DNA of 64,000 nucleotides from Cristatella mucedo (GCA_009760855.2 WPIO01000039.1:907001-971000); one strand, 5' to 3'. Positions 1 through 11,289 are shown, counted from the first letter of the stretch. Translations and numbers: made by a program. The notes: generated by a model not told the origin, from the letters alone.

Positions 1-227
1 AAGGTTCTAAATACACATGAGATCATGAATTTAGCCATCTTCAAGAGCTTTCTTACAGCTCTAGGCTGTTGAGTCAGCAATTTTAAAGCACCTCAAACAT
101 GAAATTTTGTAGGTTTTGGAGGCAGGTCTTAATGTTGCTTTTTTCGTCGGACCACTGATGAAGAAGATTCCAGAGGGTAAGGAACTCGTCGAAAAGCTAA
201 TGTGAACCTATAAGCCTGCTTGGAAAA

Positions 228-402
228 ATACTAGCTGATTTAATAGCCTCTTTTTTGTAGTGACAGAAGAGCCTTTTCGACTATCTCCACCGCTTGCACC
301 GGCAATACAGAATTGCCAACGGCAGGATGCGAACCCATGGCCTCGGAACCGAGGTCGTGAAAAGCAACCGCCTTACCTAGTGTGCCATCACGGCTGGAGC
401 AG
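228..402 (-). mobile_element. SINE-1 copy (tRNA-derived SINE)
   Basis: Read on the minus strand, the copy opens with the tRNA-like head (A-box-like TAGGTAAGG near 375-385, B-box-like segment near 320-335) and ends with the family 3' end, AGGCTATTAAATCAGCTAG, at 228-250. The inverted repeat before the B box (two arms of about 11 bp) is visible around 330-358 with one or two mismatches. SINEs of this kind are transcribed by RNA polymerase III and copied by a LINE's enzyme. The open frame at 260-484 is read-through of the SINE and not a gene. Confidence 0.8.
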
Positions 403-1394
403 TTTCATCGCACTGGTTCTCAGTTCTCCGTACAATCACAGCTCGGAAAAATATGAGCAGCTGATAATGACTCTCTTAAATTGAACTATTTTAAATGAGA
501 CGCACAATGTCGCTCAAAGTCAATGTACTAGATGCTTATTTTGAAAAAAAATTAATGGGAATTGGAAGCCAACTTAGAGGAGCAGCATGACATTCTTTGG
601 TAGAATTTACCGAACTTAGAATCTTATTGCGAGAGCCAGCATTGTAAAAGAGATTAATGACTAGGATTTAGGAGCTTGTCTATAAAAAACGCGATTTGAA
701 ATGTCGCCGCTGTCTGGTGAATCAATTTATTTCTGTACCATATTAGGCAGTCATATTAGTTTGACCGAAGTGAAATAAACTTTAATTTAGATCCATACAC
801 TGTTCTATCATACCAGATTGGACCTTTAGTCGCCCGATTTTCTGTTTTCTCGTCAGAAACGGGTCCATTTAAAATTAATCATTTGTCCCGATCACAAAAC
901 AAAAGTTTTTGGAGCATATTGGTCATTTTGAACACTTAAAAGAAAGAAGCAGTTAGCCATCAAAACTTATTCAATAATCCTGAACATAAGTTATCTTGCA
1001 AGTGTTTGAACGTTTATAACAATACAACATTTGCTTTACGTCATAATAGAAATAATTATATTTGCACGAGCTTCCCAAAAATCTGTGCTAGAAAAAGGAA
1101 GAGGTGCCCGAAACTCGCGACCCAGGCCATGTGGGTACATGTCCTGAAGCAAGCGATCATTAATAGGCTGCTGCAACTGGAAAATTGGCCGCCAACACTA
1201 TTTTTCCGCATATAGAATTTTTTTTTATGAAAGAACTATAGAAATACCAGCTGTTTTTTCCACTTTCATGCCAACTGAAAAGTGATTGCCGTTTTCGGCA
1301 CCGTTTTAGCGTGCATAGGTGCAAACGTGGCAGTTTTAACTGAGTAAATATTGAGAGAAAAATTTGGATTAAGTTGTTGCTAATTTAATGTCTA
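403..1394. other. Intergenic, nothing recognised
   Basis: AT-rich sequence with only short open frames. No repeat family from elsewhere in the window, no splice-bounded coding pattern and no simple repeat was seen. Confidence 0.5.
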
Positions 1395-1625
1395 ATCGGG
1401 ATTCTTGGTGACTCCAGTCTTTAATGAGCTCCAGGCATGGGAAGAATAAGAACTGAAGGCCCAGTATACTAAGGATTTAGGGTTGCTTGCAGGCATAGAA
1501 GCGACACGAATTGCTATGGCTGACGATGCTACGCGAAGCCTTTTAAAATGGTAATTTAGATACCTAGGCCTCAGCCAGAGAATCAAGAGATCTTAAAGCG
1601 AGTGACAGAATCCTGAGCTATAATC
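1395..1625 (-). mobile_element. LINE-A relic (ORF2 C-terminus)
   Basis: Minus-strand translation contains AFSSYSSHAWSSLK followed by VTKNPD, which aligns with [14 protein letters not shown] and VRTSPD in the best LINE-A copy (8307-9251). Nucleotide similarity continues through 'gccagagaatcaagagat' to 'gcgagtgacagaatcc', matching the stretch at 8400-8600. The copy is old and diverged. The 3' UTR and tail are missing. Confidence 0.7.
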
Positions 1626-1869
1626 GACACCTGATAGGAATTCAGCGAAGTTAGGCAAAAAGCGTTCTAATTGGGTCGTCAACTTTCGAAATGCCTGGCC
1701 GAAATGTTCGCACCAAAATTAAGCGTCTTACTTTTTCGGGCAGAGAAACCTGCAACTAAGGAGTCACAAAAGTCTTGTTACTATACCACGAGTGCAATAA
1801 CTTGCTTTCAGTGGTGCCTGGTCAGAAACGTACTGCCAGAACATGCAGAGAACAGGAAACAGAGTCAGG

Positions 1870-1929
1870 GAGAGCACCTCGTCACTCGTCCTTGACCTTG
1901 AGAGCACCTTATCACTCGTCCTTGATAAC
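1870..1929. repeat. 30-bp direct tandem duplication
   Basis: Two 30-bp units start at 1870 and 1900 with gagagcacct and share cactcgtccttga. They differ at only a few positions. No surrounding array. Confidence 0.75.
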
Positions 1930-4900
1930 CAATTTTTTCTGGCACACAGAAACTAGAGGTGCTAAGACAGCATGCCGGATGTCTCATGTTGAAATTTTCA
2001 GTTTGACGGAGGTCTGGTCGAATTCGTGTCACCTCATTCGCTCACAGTGGATCAGTGACTGAGGTGGCAGAAGAATAGCTATTGTTTCCATCATAGTTAT
2101 ACGAAAAATGAGCTCGCATGCCACAGCACGATGCCTTCAGAGTTGCAAAATCGATGGTGGGACAGGCGGCAACAGCTGCACCCTCATGGGAGCCTTTTAG
2201 CTTAGCAACAGGCTTGGAGTGTTCTCTCAGCTTACGCACTAGGATTATCCAGCAGCAGGTGCCGATCCAAGATCTACCTGACTTTGCCTTGCGGTCAGCC
2301 GTATGCCTGCGCCTGCTGGATAGCAACAAATAAGGCGAACGATCAGCCCCTTAAGGGATATACATCTTGGCCTGGCAGCATGATGGCCGAGCTCAGATTC
2401 GGGCCGTCAGTCAAGCTAGCAGGCAAGTGCCACCCAGCCTCTTAATTTGGGGCTACAGGTAGGTCGTCTTGGCTTAAGCAGCCCCGGGCGTTGCCGATCT
2501 GAAGACGATATCTGTCAGCCCGTAGCCGATCGCTTGATGCGCAGCAATCTGAAAAGGGGGCGGAACATAAAGTGGCAGACGAAGGCACAGCCCCGTCGAT
2601 GCAGGCGGCCGTTCCTGCGGGTGAGCTCAATTAAGGTTGGACAGTGGTAGCTACCGACGAGCAACGTACAACCACCGAGCTGCTACGGGACCCGTAAAGG
2701 ACCACCTAAAAGCTTAAAGCTCACGTATTTCGGAGTTATTGTGGTTGAATGCTACCGTTGCAAATCCCTAGCTCTGGAGGAGGATAGGATTGAGGAGTTG
2801 GTTTCACCCCACTCTGGAACTGGCCTCCAATGTCACAGGCCCTGGGCATTGCTAACTGGCTGGGCGAGGATTGACCTGCCCTTAGGCTATACCCGTTAAT
2901 CGCAGCCATCTTGGCGATGATACGCCTGCTAATGTGCCCACTTTTACAGTTGATGAATATCCACGTCCTATAGAGGATACAAATACAATCTGCACGGTCC
3001 TCGAGCAATAGCAGAGGTTATTAGGTAAAAATGGTGATAAGTTATCTCGTAACCTTCAACCCACCAACCTGGCGTGATGCAGGCCGATTGTTCAATGTTC
3101 GGCGTGCAGCTAATCACTCACGCATCCGATCGAGGTGTTACACTGGTTGCATTAGCGAGATAGATTGACTATCGCCCACCCCCGGAAGCCAAAGCCCAGT
3201 GTTGGTGCCGACGGCTCACCTGTCTGTAAGCAATGCTATTCCAAATTTATGAAAAAGAAAACTAGGATCACCTTCTTTTTATACATACGGGGAATCGTCG
3301 AACCCACGGTGAGTCACGGATAATTATTTAAATTTGAAATATAATGCTTTGAACGAAATAATGGCACTTACAGAGCTCGTAAGTTTTTTGTTTCAGCTCT
3401 GAAATAATGTAAGCCACACCGGGTGAGGGACAGCCAGACTTTAGGGTGGGGGGCTACAAGCTTACTAAATACCGCTATATAGCTGGCACTGGGATACCTG
3501 GCAAGACCAACCGGGAGCACAATAGCTGGACGTTAATAGCTATAGTGCACTCGCTTGGGGGATTACCCTTAAGTCGTCGCTGTTTAGCAGCCCTAAGAAT
3601 GGTTACCTAAAGGTGATGTCCCATGAACATATTTACAAGGGTTGTTCAAGAGGACTTTAGTCCTAGCAAACGGATTCTGATTGCAAAACCGTTTGGGAGG
3701 GGGCGTTACTTCAAGCTTCATTTCTTCATTCTAGCGTAGCTGATGAGCCTCTCAGGTGACCAACCTCGAAACCTTTTTGTTAAAAGTCGATACCTAGGCT
3801 GGGCCGTAATCGCCGCCATACAATTTATTTTGCCTGTTTCCGATAGAACTGATAGCCCAGCCTAGAATTACACTTCGATTCTGCCTGCTGAAGGCTGGCC
3901 CGTAAGATTGGCTCTTCAGGCACACTAAAAGATTGATTATACCTCAATTTTGGTGAAGTTCCAGCTTCCTCAGCGATTGAGCTTCCAATCAAGCCTCTTT
4001 GAGTGTCGTCAAATGTAAGAGCGCGAATCTTAAAGCTGAGCCCTAAAGTGGGCCTATCTCAAACTATTGGCAGCCCCCGCCTGGAAAAGCAGGTTAAAGC
4101 TGCAGGAATCCACAACTGCCACTGCCAACAAAACTCTTTCCTTTCTCAAAGATCATCTTTGATTCTGGAAGAGTCTGAAGCTTTGCATAGAAAGTTTGCC
4201 GCATTGAAAGCTCAATAGATTAACTTGCCTTAACAGAAATGGGTCCCAAGTTTGAATAGCCTCAATGTCAAGACCTTACTAAGACGAATTTCCATCTAAA
4301 TCAGCCCTGAATATATGATTGTCGTCCTTAAAATAAGGAGTTTTATATTTTGGAGCCAACCCAAACATGCAAGCTGAATGCATAGAAAACCGCGTCAAAG
4401 AAGGAACTGTAGATTTTTTTACATAATCACCAAGAATATGCATGCCGATGGCAAACCCTCCACCCGAAAAGCCCCTAGAACGGCTCTGAACCCCAGTTAG
4501 CCTTTCCCTTATCCTGCAGTGCAGTAGCCACGCGGGCAGATCACGAGAGATTTCAAAAGGGCGAGGCTCAAGTGATAACTTTCTGAAAAGTGAGGCCTAC
4601 ATTGGCAGTTCTTTCAGTTAAGGAATAGCAGCTATTTTCCGTCACCCAGACTTACGAGCTGGACTTCATTTTCCTACTCGTGGCCTGGCCTATTGAGCTT
4701 TCTGCATAATTCGGTAGCTAAGTTCCCTAGTCTTCAGATCTGATTTGATCGCTAAGGTCTTTGGCAGCTCTGCAACTAACGGCTTGTGCTAGTGTATGAG
4801 TAAACTCATCAACCGCACGACGTCATTGTGGCTGCCTTGCTGTACCCATCAAATTCAGTGACTCAGTGGTCATGCAGACACGTCTAGTCCTTGCGGTGAG

Positions 4901-5534
4901 TGAGGATAGGTCGACACGATTAACCTTGCTATTGTTGTCATCGAGTTGCCCGAGTGTAGCAGTCAGTTCAAGATCCTAAGCTGGGGTGTATGTATGACCC
5001 GATGGTGAGACTTTGGTCGGAGTCGCTAAGCAATAATTTACGAATGATTCAACCATCGTCAATAGCCCATCTACTCGGCGATGCCGAGTGTCTTTAGGAC
5101 TGGTTTCACGATAGCTTTGCTTTCCGAGCTGCAAATTTAATTAGAAGAATGACCTTGCTGACATTAAATGGTCACAAGGCACAGCATACCTCAAAATATA
5201 ACGCTGGTGCCTTCATCTGGCAACATCAACCAAAATTAATACAGTGCCGTTGCCACACATGGAAGCTTTAAGAACAAGCTTTTACAGTGCTTCAGCATTG
5301 CAGCACCTTGCAACGAGTCAAGCCAGACACATTGATTTTAAGAATGGCGATTCCAAAATGTCCATAATATCATTACCAGGGCTCTCGGTGCTCCACCCTC
5401 CTTCATGTAAATCTAGGGCACCCAAATATTCCATTTAATTCAGCCCATAGTTCCGGTAGCAGTGTCATTAAGTGTTTTGGCGAAGCATGAATTAAAACGG
5501 GAAGACGTTTAGACTGATATTTCAAGGGAAATAT
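1930..5534. other. Intergenic, nothing recognised
   Basis: A long stretch of mixed-composition DNA (somewhat GC-richer at 2.1-3.2 kb) with scattered 60-95 codon open frames on both strands. None shows a known motif, and none lies between plausible splice sites that I could join. No family repeat from this window was recognised here. Confidence 0.4.
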
Positions 5535-5640
5535 ACTAATGATAATACATTTGCATAGCGCCCTCAAAGAACCCAATCTCTGTCGAGGCACTTTACATAC
5601 GCTGTAAAGGAAGCATGATGGAATGGTTAGTGCTAGTTAC
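5535..5640 (-). mobile_element. LINE-A 3'-end fragment
   Basis: The plus strand reads 'aatgataatacatttgcatagcgccctca', then 'gaacccaatctctg' and 'ggcactttaca'. This is the LINE-A 3' terminal stem-loop and the first part of its 3' UTR, in reverse. Only about 100 bp are present, so this is a severely 5'-truncated insertion. Confidence 0.7.
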
Positions 5641-6639
5641 ACAGCAATGCTGCGAGCTTACATCGAATAGCCCAAAGCAATTCTTTGCAGATTTACTAGT
5701 TCTTAGTCAGCCGAATCTCTTGATCTTCACCCTATTGAGATTCTGTGGGACAGATTGGGGGCTACTCGCTCGAGAGCTGAGAACTTATTGTCATCATCTC
5801 ATGAGGAGCAGCCTTTTAGTTGGCTTAAGCACCTGTGGAACTGAATTACTTCCTAATGCTTGGTGCTAGCTGAGCAATTCCAGCACAAGGATTATATGAG
5901 AGATTACAAAGAAAAAGAGGGCTGTCTGACCTCCTATGGATACAAGTATGTATCCGTTTGTGCACGTACAATGTGGGGTTCTCCTCAAAGGAAATATTAA
6001 ACCACCCCATGCCCACATTTTCAGTGCCGTTATGTGAAGATGAAGTCAGTCTTCTGACGTGAAAGAAAACTTAATAAAGGTACCTGTCCGCGCTCATAAT
6101 TGATTTTGAGTCTGAGAGTGCATGCACCATTCAAACGGTACCTACTAGAACGAAAGAGGAAAGCCAAACTGAAGACTAGATCGTCACCTATACGGACATA
6201 GGCTTATTAGCATGGACGCGGCACGAAATCTGGCCATGTTAAAAGTGGCTATAAGGTAAATCCTGAAAGCGTGATTTAAGCTTGGTAGCTTGGACATCTT
6301 ACAGCAGTCCAGCTGGCAAGGTGAAACAGTAGAATGGGACGACCGCCAGCTAAAACTAGGTCAAAGAAAGCAGCCACCGACTTTGAGTTCTCAGGCCTTG
6401 AGCCCCTCTCTAACCTTGCTGAATAGGCCACCGGCAAGGCTTAAAGTGTCGATACCGGTTTGCGTGGGTTTTTTCGAGCACACTGCCGCGGCAAAAGCGG
6501 CAAATGCAAGAAATTAATTAACAAGTAGCAACAAAAAACACTTTGCAAGAAAGGGCATGGCGGCAAGCACACCCTAAAGCTGCAGCTACCTTGGGGACAA
6601 TGCCAACTTAGGAATGGACACTCAGATCTCGTATACGTT
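5641..6639. other. Intergenic, nothing recognised
   Basis: No repeat-family match and no coding pattern that I can support. The short open frames at 5615-5869 and 6290-6517 have no recognisable motif. Confidence 0.4.
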
Positions 6640-7480
6640 GCTGTCGAAGAAGCCAGAGAAGCAATCAGCTAGATCACCACAAGGATCACTAAGCAAGGAA
6701 ATAATCGGGAAGTGGTCAAGGAGAAGGCTCGTAGGCATCGGGATTTTGTATTTCTTCCTCTGTAACTCAATAGTATTTTTGTCTAAGTAAGACAGCCGTA
6801 GCTAGAACTAATTGGTATTATCCACAGCAGTTTTCATACGCCTGTTGAGGATCAGTGCATCCTGTTTGGTTATATGCTTTTTAAAACTTGTGCTTAGGAT
6901 TGGCTATTTTAAAGTCGGCAGTAAACGACAGGCCGTCTTGGCGGAGGAAACAATGCACTTAGAGGTGCAAACTCTTCAAGTATGTCAGGCAGTGTCACGT
7001 TGTAGAATTCTACCGAGTATGACAGGTTGTAAGGCGGATTGATCAGCGTGTACGAAGAAGGTCTTTCTTGAGGACGTAATTGATGTCAAGGGTCTTGAGG
7101 TTTCGTGATTCACAGGTGACTGCAGCCGTGGAGGAGGGCAGACACCGTAGAATGAACGAGATTAGATGTGATCTGACAACTATAGTTTGGTAATAATATG
7201 TGATAATAGTAAATAGTTGTCGGAGAAAATTTGGTCGAGTGTGTGACTCTTGATTTGAGTAGGGTCTTGCACATGACCCACGAGAGGAAATGAGTCAGTC
7301 AGTGCACGCGATTTGATGCTGAGGGGATCAGGTAAGTTATCAAAATGAATGTTAAAATCACCCGTAACGATGAAACGTACTCGACAGTTGACAAATGGAG
7401 CTTTTGTTTTTGGAACGGAAAAGCTAATTGAAGATCCACAAGTTGGCAAATGGGAGAGCTCTGCTGGGGTCAATAAAAAG
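6640..7480 (-). pseudogene. LINE-A endonuclease and linker fragment
   Basis: The minus-strand open frame at 7180-7473 contains TGDFNIHFDN, the GDFN signature of APE-type retrotransposon endonucleases. It is followed by HTLDQIFSDN, the expected HTLD motif. From 7160 down to 6640 the sequence matches the linker between endonuclease and reverse transcriptase in the best copy (for example 'cagctagatcaccacaagg' against 10011-10030). The reverse transcriptase and 3' end are absent in this orientation, which is unusual because LINEs normally lose their 5' part. It lies head-on to a plus-strand LINE-A 3' segment at 7630-7880. Confidence 0.8.
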
Positions 7481-7629
7481 TACAGAGTCTTGGACGAGTA
7501 GCTTACAATACATTGCTCAAGTATTGTGGTTTAGGTGAGCCTATTAGGCCATGTTTGCCGCTTCCAGCTTACAGACTGGGCGAACAATCAATGGGACGAT
7601 GGATAGGAACATTCACATAGACATCTTCA

Positions 7630-7880
7630 AAACTGTTGACCCAAATCACATCAGGCCAGTCTGCACTTGCTGTCAACCAAGTCGTGTATCGACTTCAAGA
7701 TTCTATCACTCATCTCTAGGGGTCTCTCCATGTTCCATGCTCAGCATCTACAGACCAATCTCGCAGTGCATCGTATTATCAATTCTTCCTACTTCAATTC
7801 TTCGAGCTATTCAGAAAAAATCTCAAATCCTTTAGAGAAAGTGCCTTTTGTTTGTATGCTCCCAAAGCTTTCACTAACTC
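7630..7880 (+). mobile_element. LINE-A ORF2 C-terminal fragment
   Basis: The plus strand carries 'tatcgacttcaagattcta', 'aaatcctttagagaaagtg' and 'gtatgctcccaaagctt', colinear with the reverse complement of 8400-8620 in the best LINE-A copy. It encodes the degraded C-terminal part of ORF2. Together with the inverted 5' segment at 6640-7480 it resembles a single insertion with an inverted 5' half. Confidence 0.7.
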
Positions 7881-7999
7881 CAAACTGACGTGACGTCCCC
7901 ATTTTATTAAAGTGACAAAGTTAATCGAGTAGCTTGGCTTACTAACTTTCTGCCTATCCAATGCGACCCTGAGTCCATGCGCCCATTCATATAACTATA

Positions 8000-8065
8000 T
8001 TATTAATAAATGTAAAATACAATCCATTTGTATAGCGCCAGAGGAGAAATTAATCTCCATTTACA
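8000..8065 (-). mobile_element. Ultra-short LINE-A/SINE-2 3' end
   Basis: 'catttgtatagcgccagagg' followed by 'agaaattaatctcc' is the terminal stem-loop shared by LINE-A and SINE-2. The match stops after about 60 bp and abuts the AAT tract of the next LINE-A copy. Confidence 0.55.
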
Positions 8066-8094
8066 ATAATAATAATAATATGAATGTACTTGAT

Positions 8095-8141
8095 AAAGCG
8101 CCCTCAGAGACCTCAGAACTTAATCTCTTTCTAGGCGCTTT
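8095..8141 (-). promoter_or_regulatory. LINE-A 3' terminal stem-loop
   Basis: AAAGCGCC (8095-8102) pairs perfectly with GGCGCTTT (8134-8141). Inside, AGAGA can pair with TCTCT. The same stem-loop recurs at the 3' end of nearly every LINE-A copy and in SINE-2. In the UnaL2/CR1 type of LINE such a 3' hairpin is what the reverse transcriptase recognises. That role here is inference. Confidence 0.75.
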
Positions 8142-8306
8142 ACATTTACTGTAAAGGGAAATGCAATTGAATGGTAAGTAAAATCATGCTTGAAAAACAA
8201 ACAAAATGAATAACATGGTTAGGGGTGACATGCACAGGGTCGGCATGCAAATGTGGTTAGTGGCAGCATGCATAGTGTCAGTACGCATAAGCACGTGAAG
8301 GACGAA

Positions 8307-9251
8307 TCACAGGGACCCACTAAATGCTGTCCTAAATAAGTGTGTTTTTAAGTTCCTTTTAAATGTGGTCAGGTCAGGGGATGTTCTGACGCAGGTCGGG
8401 AGGGAGTTACAGGCTTTGGGACCATACGAACTAAATGCATGGTCTCTAGAGGATTTAAGGTTTGTACGAGGTATTTCTAGACTGCTGGATTCGGAAAAGC
8501 CGGTGGTACGATGCTTGGCCTGATGGGGGAGTATGTGGGAGAGATAGGCTGAAGCCATAGAATGAAAGGACCTAAAAGTGAGCGACAAAACCTTGAAGTC
8601 AATCCGTTGCTTGACTGGTAGCCAGTGCAGGTCGGCGAGAAGCAGTGTAACGTAGCAACTGCGACGCTCACGACAGACAAGCCTAGCTGCAGAGTTTTGG
8701 ACCAGCTGCAATCGCCTGATCGCACATGCTGGTAGGCCAGTAAGCAGTGAGTTGCAGAAGTCAAGACGAGATGTCACGAATGCATGGACCAACTTAGACG
8801 TGGTATCCTTATCTAAACAAGCCCGAATTTTAGCAATGTTATGAAGCTGAAAATAGGCAGATTTGACTGTGGAGCTGATATGGTCGTCTAACGAGAGGTC
8901 GCTTTGGAATATGACACCTAGATTTCGAGCTGATTCGACAGGAGATATGCTGGCAGAGCCAATGTTAAGAGACAGCCTTTCCAATCTCTGAATCACACTG
9001 GGTTTGCCCATAACTAGCAAGTTAGTTTTGTCATCGTTAAGTTGTAGAAAATTTGCTGCCATCCATGTGGGGATGTCATCATTGCATGCAGCAAGTGAGT
9101 TGAGAGAATTTGAGGTGCGCGAAGGCTGGGAGGGATCAAAGCAAAGGTACAACTGAGTGTCATCCGCATAGAAGTGAAAGCCTAGATTGTGCTTGGCAAT
9201 CACATCAGCAAGAGGGAGAGTATAAACCGTGAAAAGAACCGGACCTAGCAC
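8307..9251 (-). pseudogene. LINE-A ORF2: reverse transcriptase palm to C-terminus
   Basis: A 314-residue open frame. It begins with [17 protein letters not shown] and has the catalytic YADD at residues 28-31 (9170-9159), followed by [24 protein letters not shown] and [16 protein letters not shown] then follow in the usual order for this clade. The C-terminal third contains [27 protein letters not shown] and the terminal AFSSYGPK and [11 protein letters not shown] motifs. In the intact element it would copy the RNA by target-primed reverse transcription. The frame is only the 3' half of ORF2. The same frame continues upstream across a single TAA into 9291-9578, so the ATG at 9251 is not a true start. 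Confidence 0.9.
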
Positions 9252-9290
9252 GGAGCCCTGAGGTACTCCATATTTCAGACGTACTTCAGA

Positions 9291-9578
9291 TTATCGTTGT
9301 CCATTCACGTCAATACTCTGGAGTCTCCCACTGAGATAGGACCTGAACCACAGCAGAGCAGTGCCAGTGATGCCCAGGCGAGATGAGAGGCGCTCTAGAA
9401 GAACTTTGTGATCGATGGTGTCAAAAGCTGCCAAAAGATCGAGCAAAACAAGCAGACACTCTACCCATGTGTGCATTCCTAAGTAGGTCGTTGTATACCT
9501 TAAGCAATGCTGACTCTGTGGAGTTATTAGCTCTAAAGCCAGACTGGAACTTACTAGCAAGGTGTGAGGTTTCGACAT
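9291..9578 (-). pseudogene. LINE-A ORF2: reverse transcriptase fingers/palm part
   Basis: The second half of this frame reads [19 protein letters not shown] then [19 protein letters not shown], the reverse transcriptase block that carries the first catalytic Asp (AFDTIDH). It ends at TAA (9293-9291) and the same frame resumes with [16 protein letters not shown]. The first half of the open frame is out of register: the true upstream residues ([20 protein letters not shown]) lie in another frame, which places a frameshift near 9450-9475. A TAA at the same point occurs in the copy at 40.8 kb. Confidence 0.88.
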
Positions 9579-9936
9579 ATGAGTTCAGCTGGTCTGCCAC
9601 GACGCGTTCCAGTGTCTTTGATAGGAATCATAGAAGGGAGACTGGGCGGTAGTTGCTCAAGTTCTCTTAGTCTAGTGTTGCTTTCTTGAGAAGAGGTCTG
9701 ACTACGGCTTTTTTGAAAGGTGCAGGGACATGACCTTAGGCTAATGACATAGTAATGATGTTAGTTATGCATGGCAGCAGCAGATCAATGCAAAGTAGGA
9801 GCAGGACAGTGGGAATAGGGTCCAGTGGACTTGTTGTCTCCTTTGATTGCGATACGAACTTTAGGACTAGATCACTAGTGACCTGCTTAAATGCAGACAT
9901 TGAGGTGCAGCCAGGAACCGAGGAAAAGCATTCTAG

Positions 9937-10500
9937 TTAGGAGGTTGTCATCGCAGGGATGGATTCACCGGTCTTGTCTACCTTCTGCACAAAGAATCGA
10001 GAGAAGCGATCAGCTAGATCATCACAAGGGTCATCAGGTAAGTAGCTAATCTGGGAACTGTTGAGGAGATGGTTTATTGTCGACATCAGCATTTCTGGAT
10101 TGTGCATCTGTGATCCAACAATGTTTCCATAGAAGCTAGACTTGGCCTTTGCTAGGATCGATTGGTACGACTTACAATAGTCTTCATATGCCTGTCGATG
10201 GACAGTTAGTCCGGATCTTTTGTATGGTTTTTCAAGCTTTCGTCTAGTAGACCTGGCTACTTTAATGTCTGTGGTAAACCATAAGTCACCAGAACGGGGT
10301 CGCACAGTGCGCTTTGTCAGAGGTGCAAACTCGTCGAGCGTGTCAGCTAGTGTCGTGTTGTAGCTATCTACCAATGATGACAGATCGGAGGGAGGACTGA
10401 GCAGCAGAGGCGAAGCAGATATTCTCGCACGTACCGCATCGTTGTCAAGGGTCTTGAGGTTTCGCGATTCACAGGTTATTTTAGAGGAAGATGTGGGCAC
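9937..10500 (-). pseudogene. LINE-A ORF2: linker between endonuclease and RT
   Basis: A 187-residue open frame with the linker typical of this clade: FAPLTKRTVRPRSGDLWFT, a basic helix (RSTRRKLEKPYKRSG), KSYQSILAKAKSSFY, then NPEMLMSTINHLLN and LADRFSRFFVQKV. It lies upstream of the reverse transcriptase in a different frame from 9291-9578. The same segment is found inverted in the 6640-7160 fragment. Confidence 0.85.
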
Positions 10501-10530
10501 ACACGTAGATTGAATGAGATCTGCATGTGG

Positions 10531-11086
10531 TTATTTGAGCGCTTCGCCTATGTCACGGGGCCAGACCATTGTCAGGGAGAGTACCTTAGACACTGGGCCA
10601 AACGAGCAAGAATAATGTTAGGCCTTTTTATAACGCCCCTTGAGATTTAATCTATTTTCAGACGCTTTAAAAATCGCTTCTGCAAATGAAGAAATAGCCA
10701 ATAGTTAACTAAATGCAGGGTATCCTGCTTAGGCAAGCATGCAAGTGTGCTCAGTTATCATGGTAAGACAAGCATGTAAAATCACGCAACAGACTGATGT
10801 GGCTGGTTAGTCGAACATCCGTTTCGCAGCCTCAATAACTCATGCACAGGGAGGCAAAGTACACAGGATAAAAGGGCAGGCCCACTGGGGTGCTTTACAT
10901 AGGCTAGCCATTGGGCCTATATTTAGTCAGCACTTGCGCTTTCAAAATATGCAACCTCATAAAAGTAGGATTTACTCAGGCAAAGCAAAGACGGATGCTA
11001 AAAGGTTAGTTTTCAGCTTGATTTTGAATTTTGTCAAATAAGGAAACCAGTGCCGCCAGTGTTGGTAGTAGTTACAAGCTTCGAGA
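10531..11086. other. Intergenic, nothing firm
   Basis: A LINE-A-end-like stretch ('aacgccccttgagatttaat' then 'ttttcagacgcttta') at about 10630-10670 may be a worn 3' end. Otherwise nothing recognised. Confidence 0.35.
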
Positions 11087-11225
11087 CGATTGTAGCTGAT
11101 TTGGACCAGTGGTTACGGTTCTCGCCTCAATCAAGTTCAACGGATATGAATTGAAGACCAAGGTCATAGGCTCGAGCCCGGTGGCATGTGCGAAGATCCC
11201 GCATAAACATTCATTTATCTTAGGT
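11087..11225 (+). mobile_element. SINE-2-like copy (tRNA-like head)
   Basis: 'tttggaccagtggttacggt' resembles a tRNA A-box region and 'ggctcgagcccggtggcatg' a B-box region. Both align with the SINE-2 copy at 14640. The LINE-A-like tail seen in other SINE-2 copies is not present, so this copy is either a variant or lost its 3' part. Confidence 0.6.
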
Positions 11226-11289
11226 AATAAGACAAAATAATTTGATGCTTTTATGTGTAGTAAATGACGGTGTGGTCTCCGACATTAAT

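Larger units (their letters stand above)
8070..10530 (-). mobile_element. LINE-A, best copy (5'-truncated non-LTR retrotransposon)
   Basis: On the minus strand the order is: linker protein (10500-9937), reverse transcriptase (about 9800-8900), C-terminal domain (to 8307), 3' UTR (8306-8142), terminal stem-loop (8141-8095), then an ATT tract (8081-8072). The endonuclease is lost by 5' truncation near 10.53 kb. The protein resembles L2/CR1-group ORF2. The open frame is broken by a frameshift near 9450-9475, stops near 9650-9670 and a TAA at 9291-9293, so this copy cannot encode the full enzyme. The catalytic YADD box and GVPQGSV box are intact. The copy at 55480-55997 is about 95% identical by eye over the shared 500 bp, which indicates fairly recent activity of the family. 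Confidence 0.92.
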
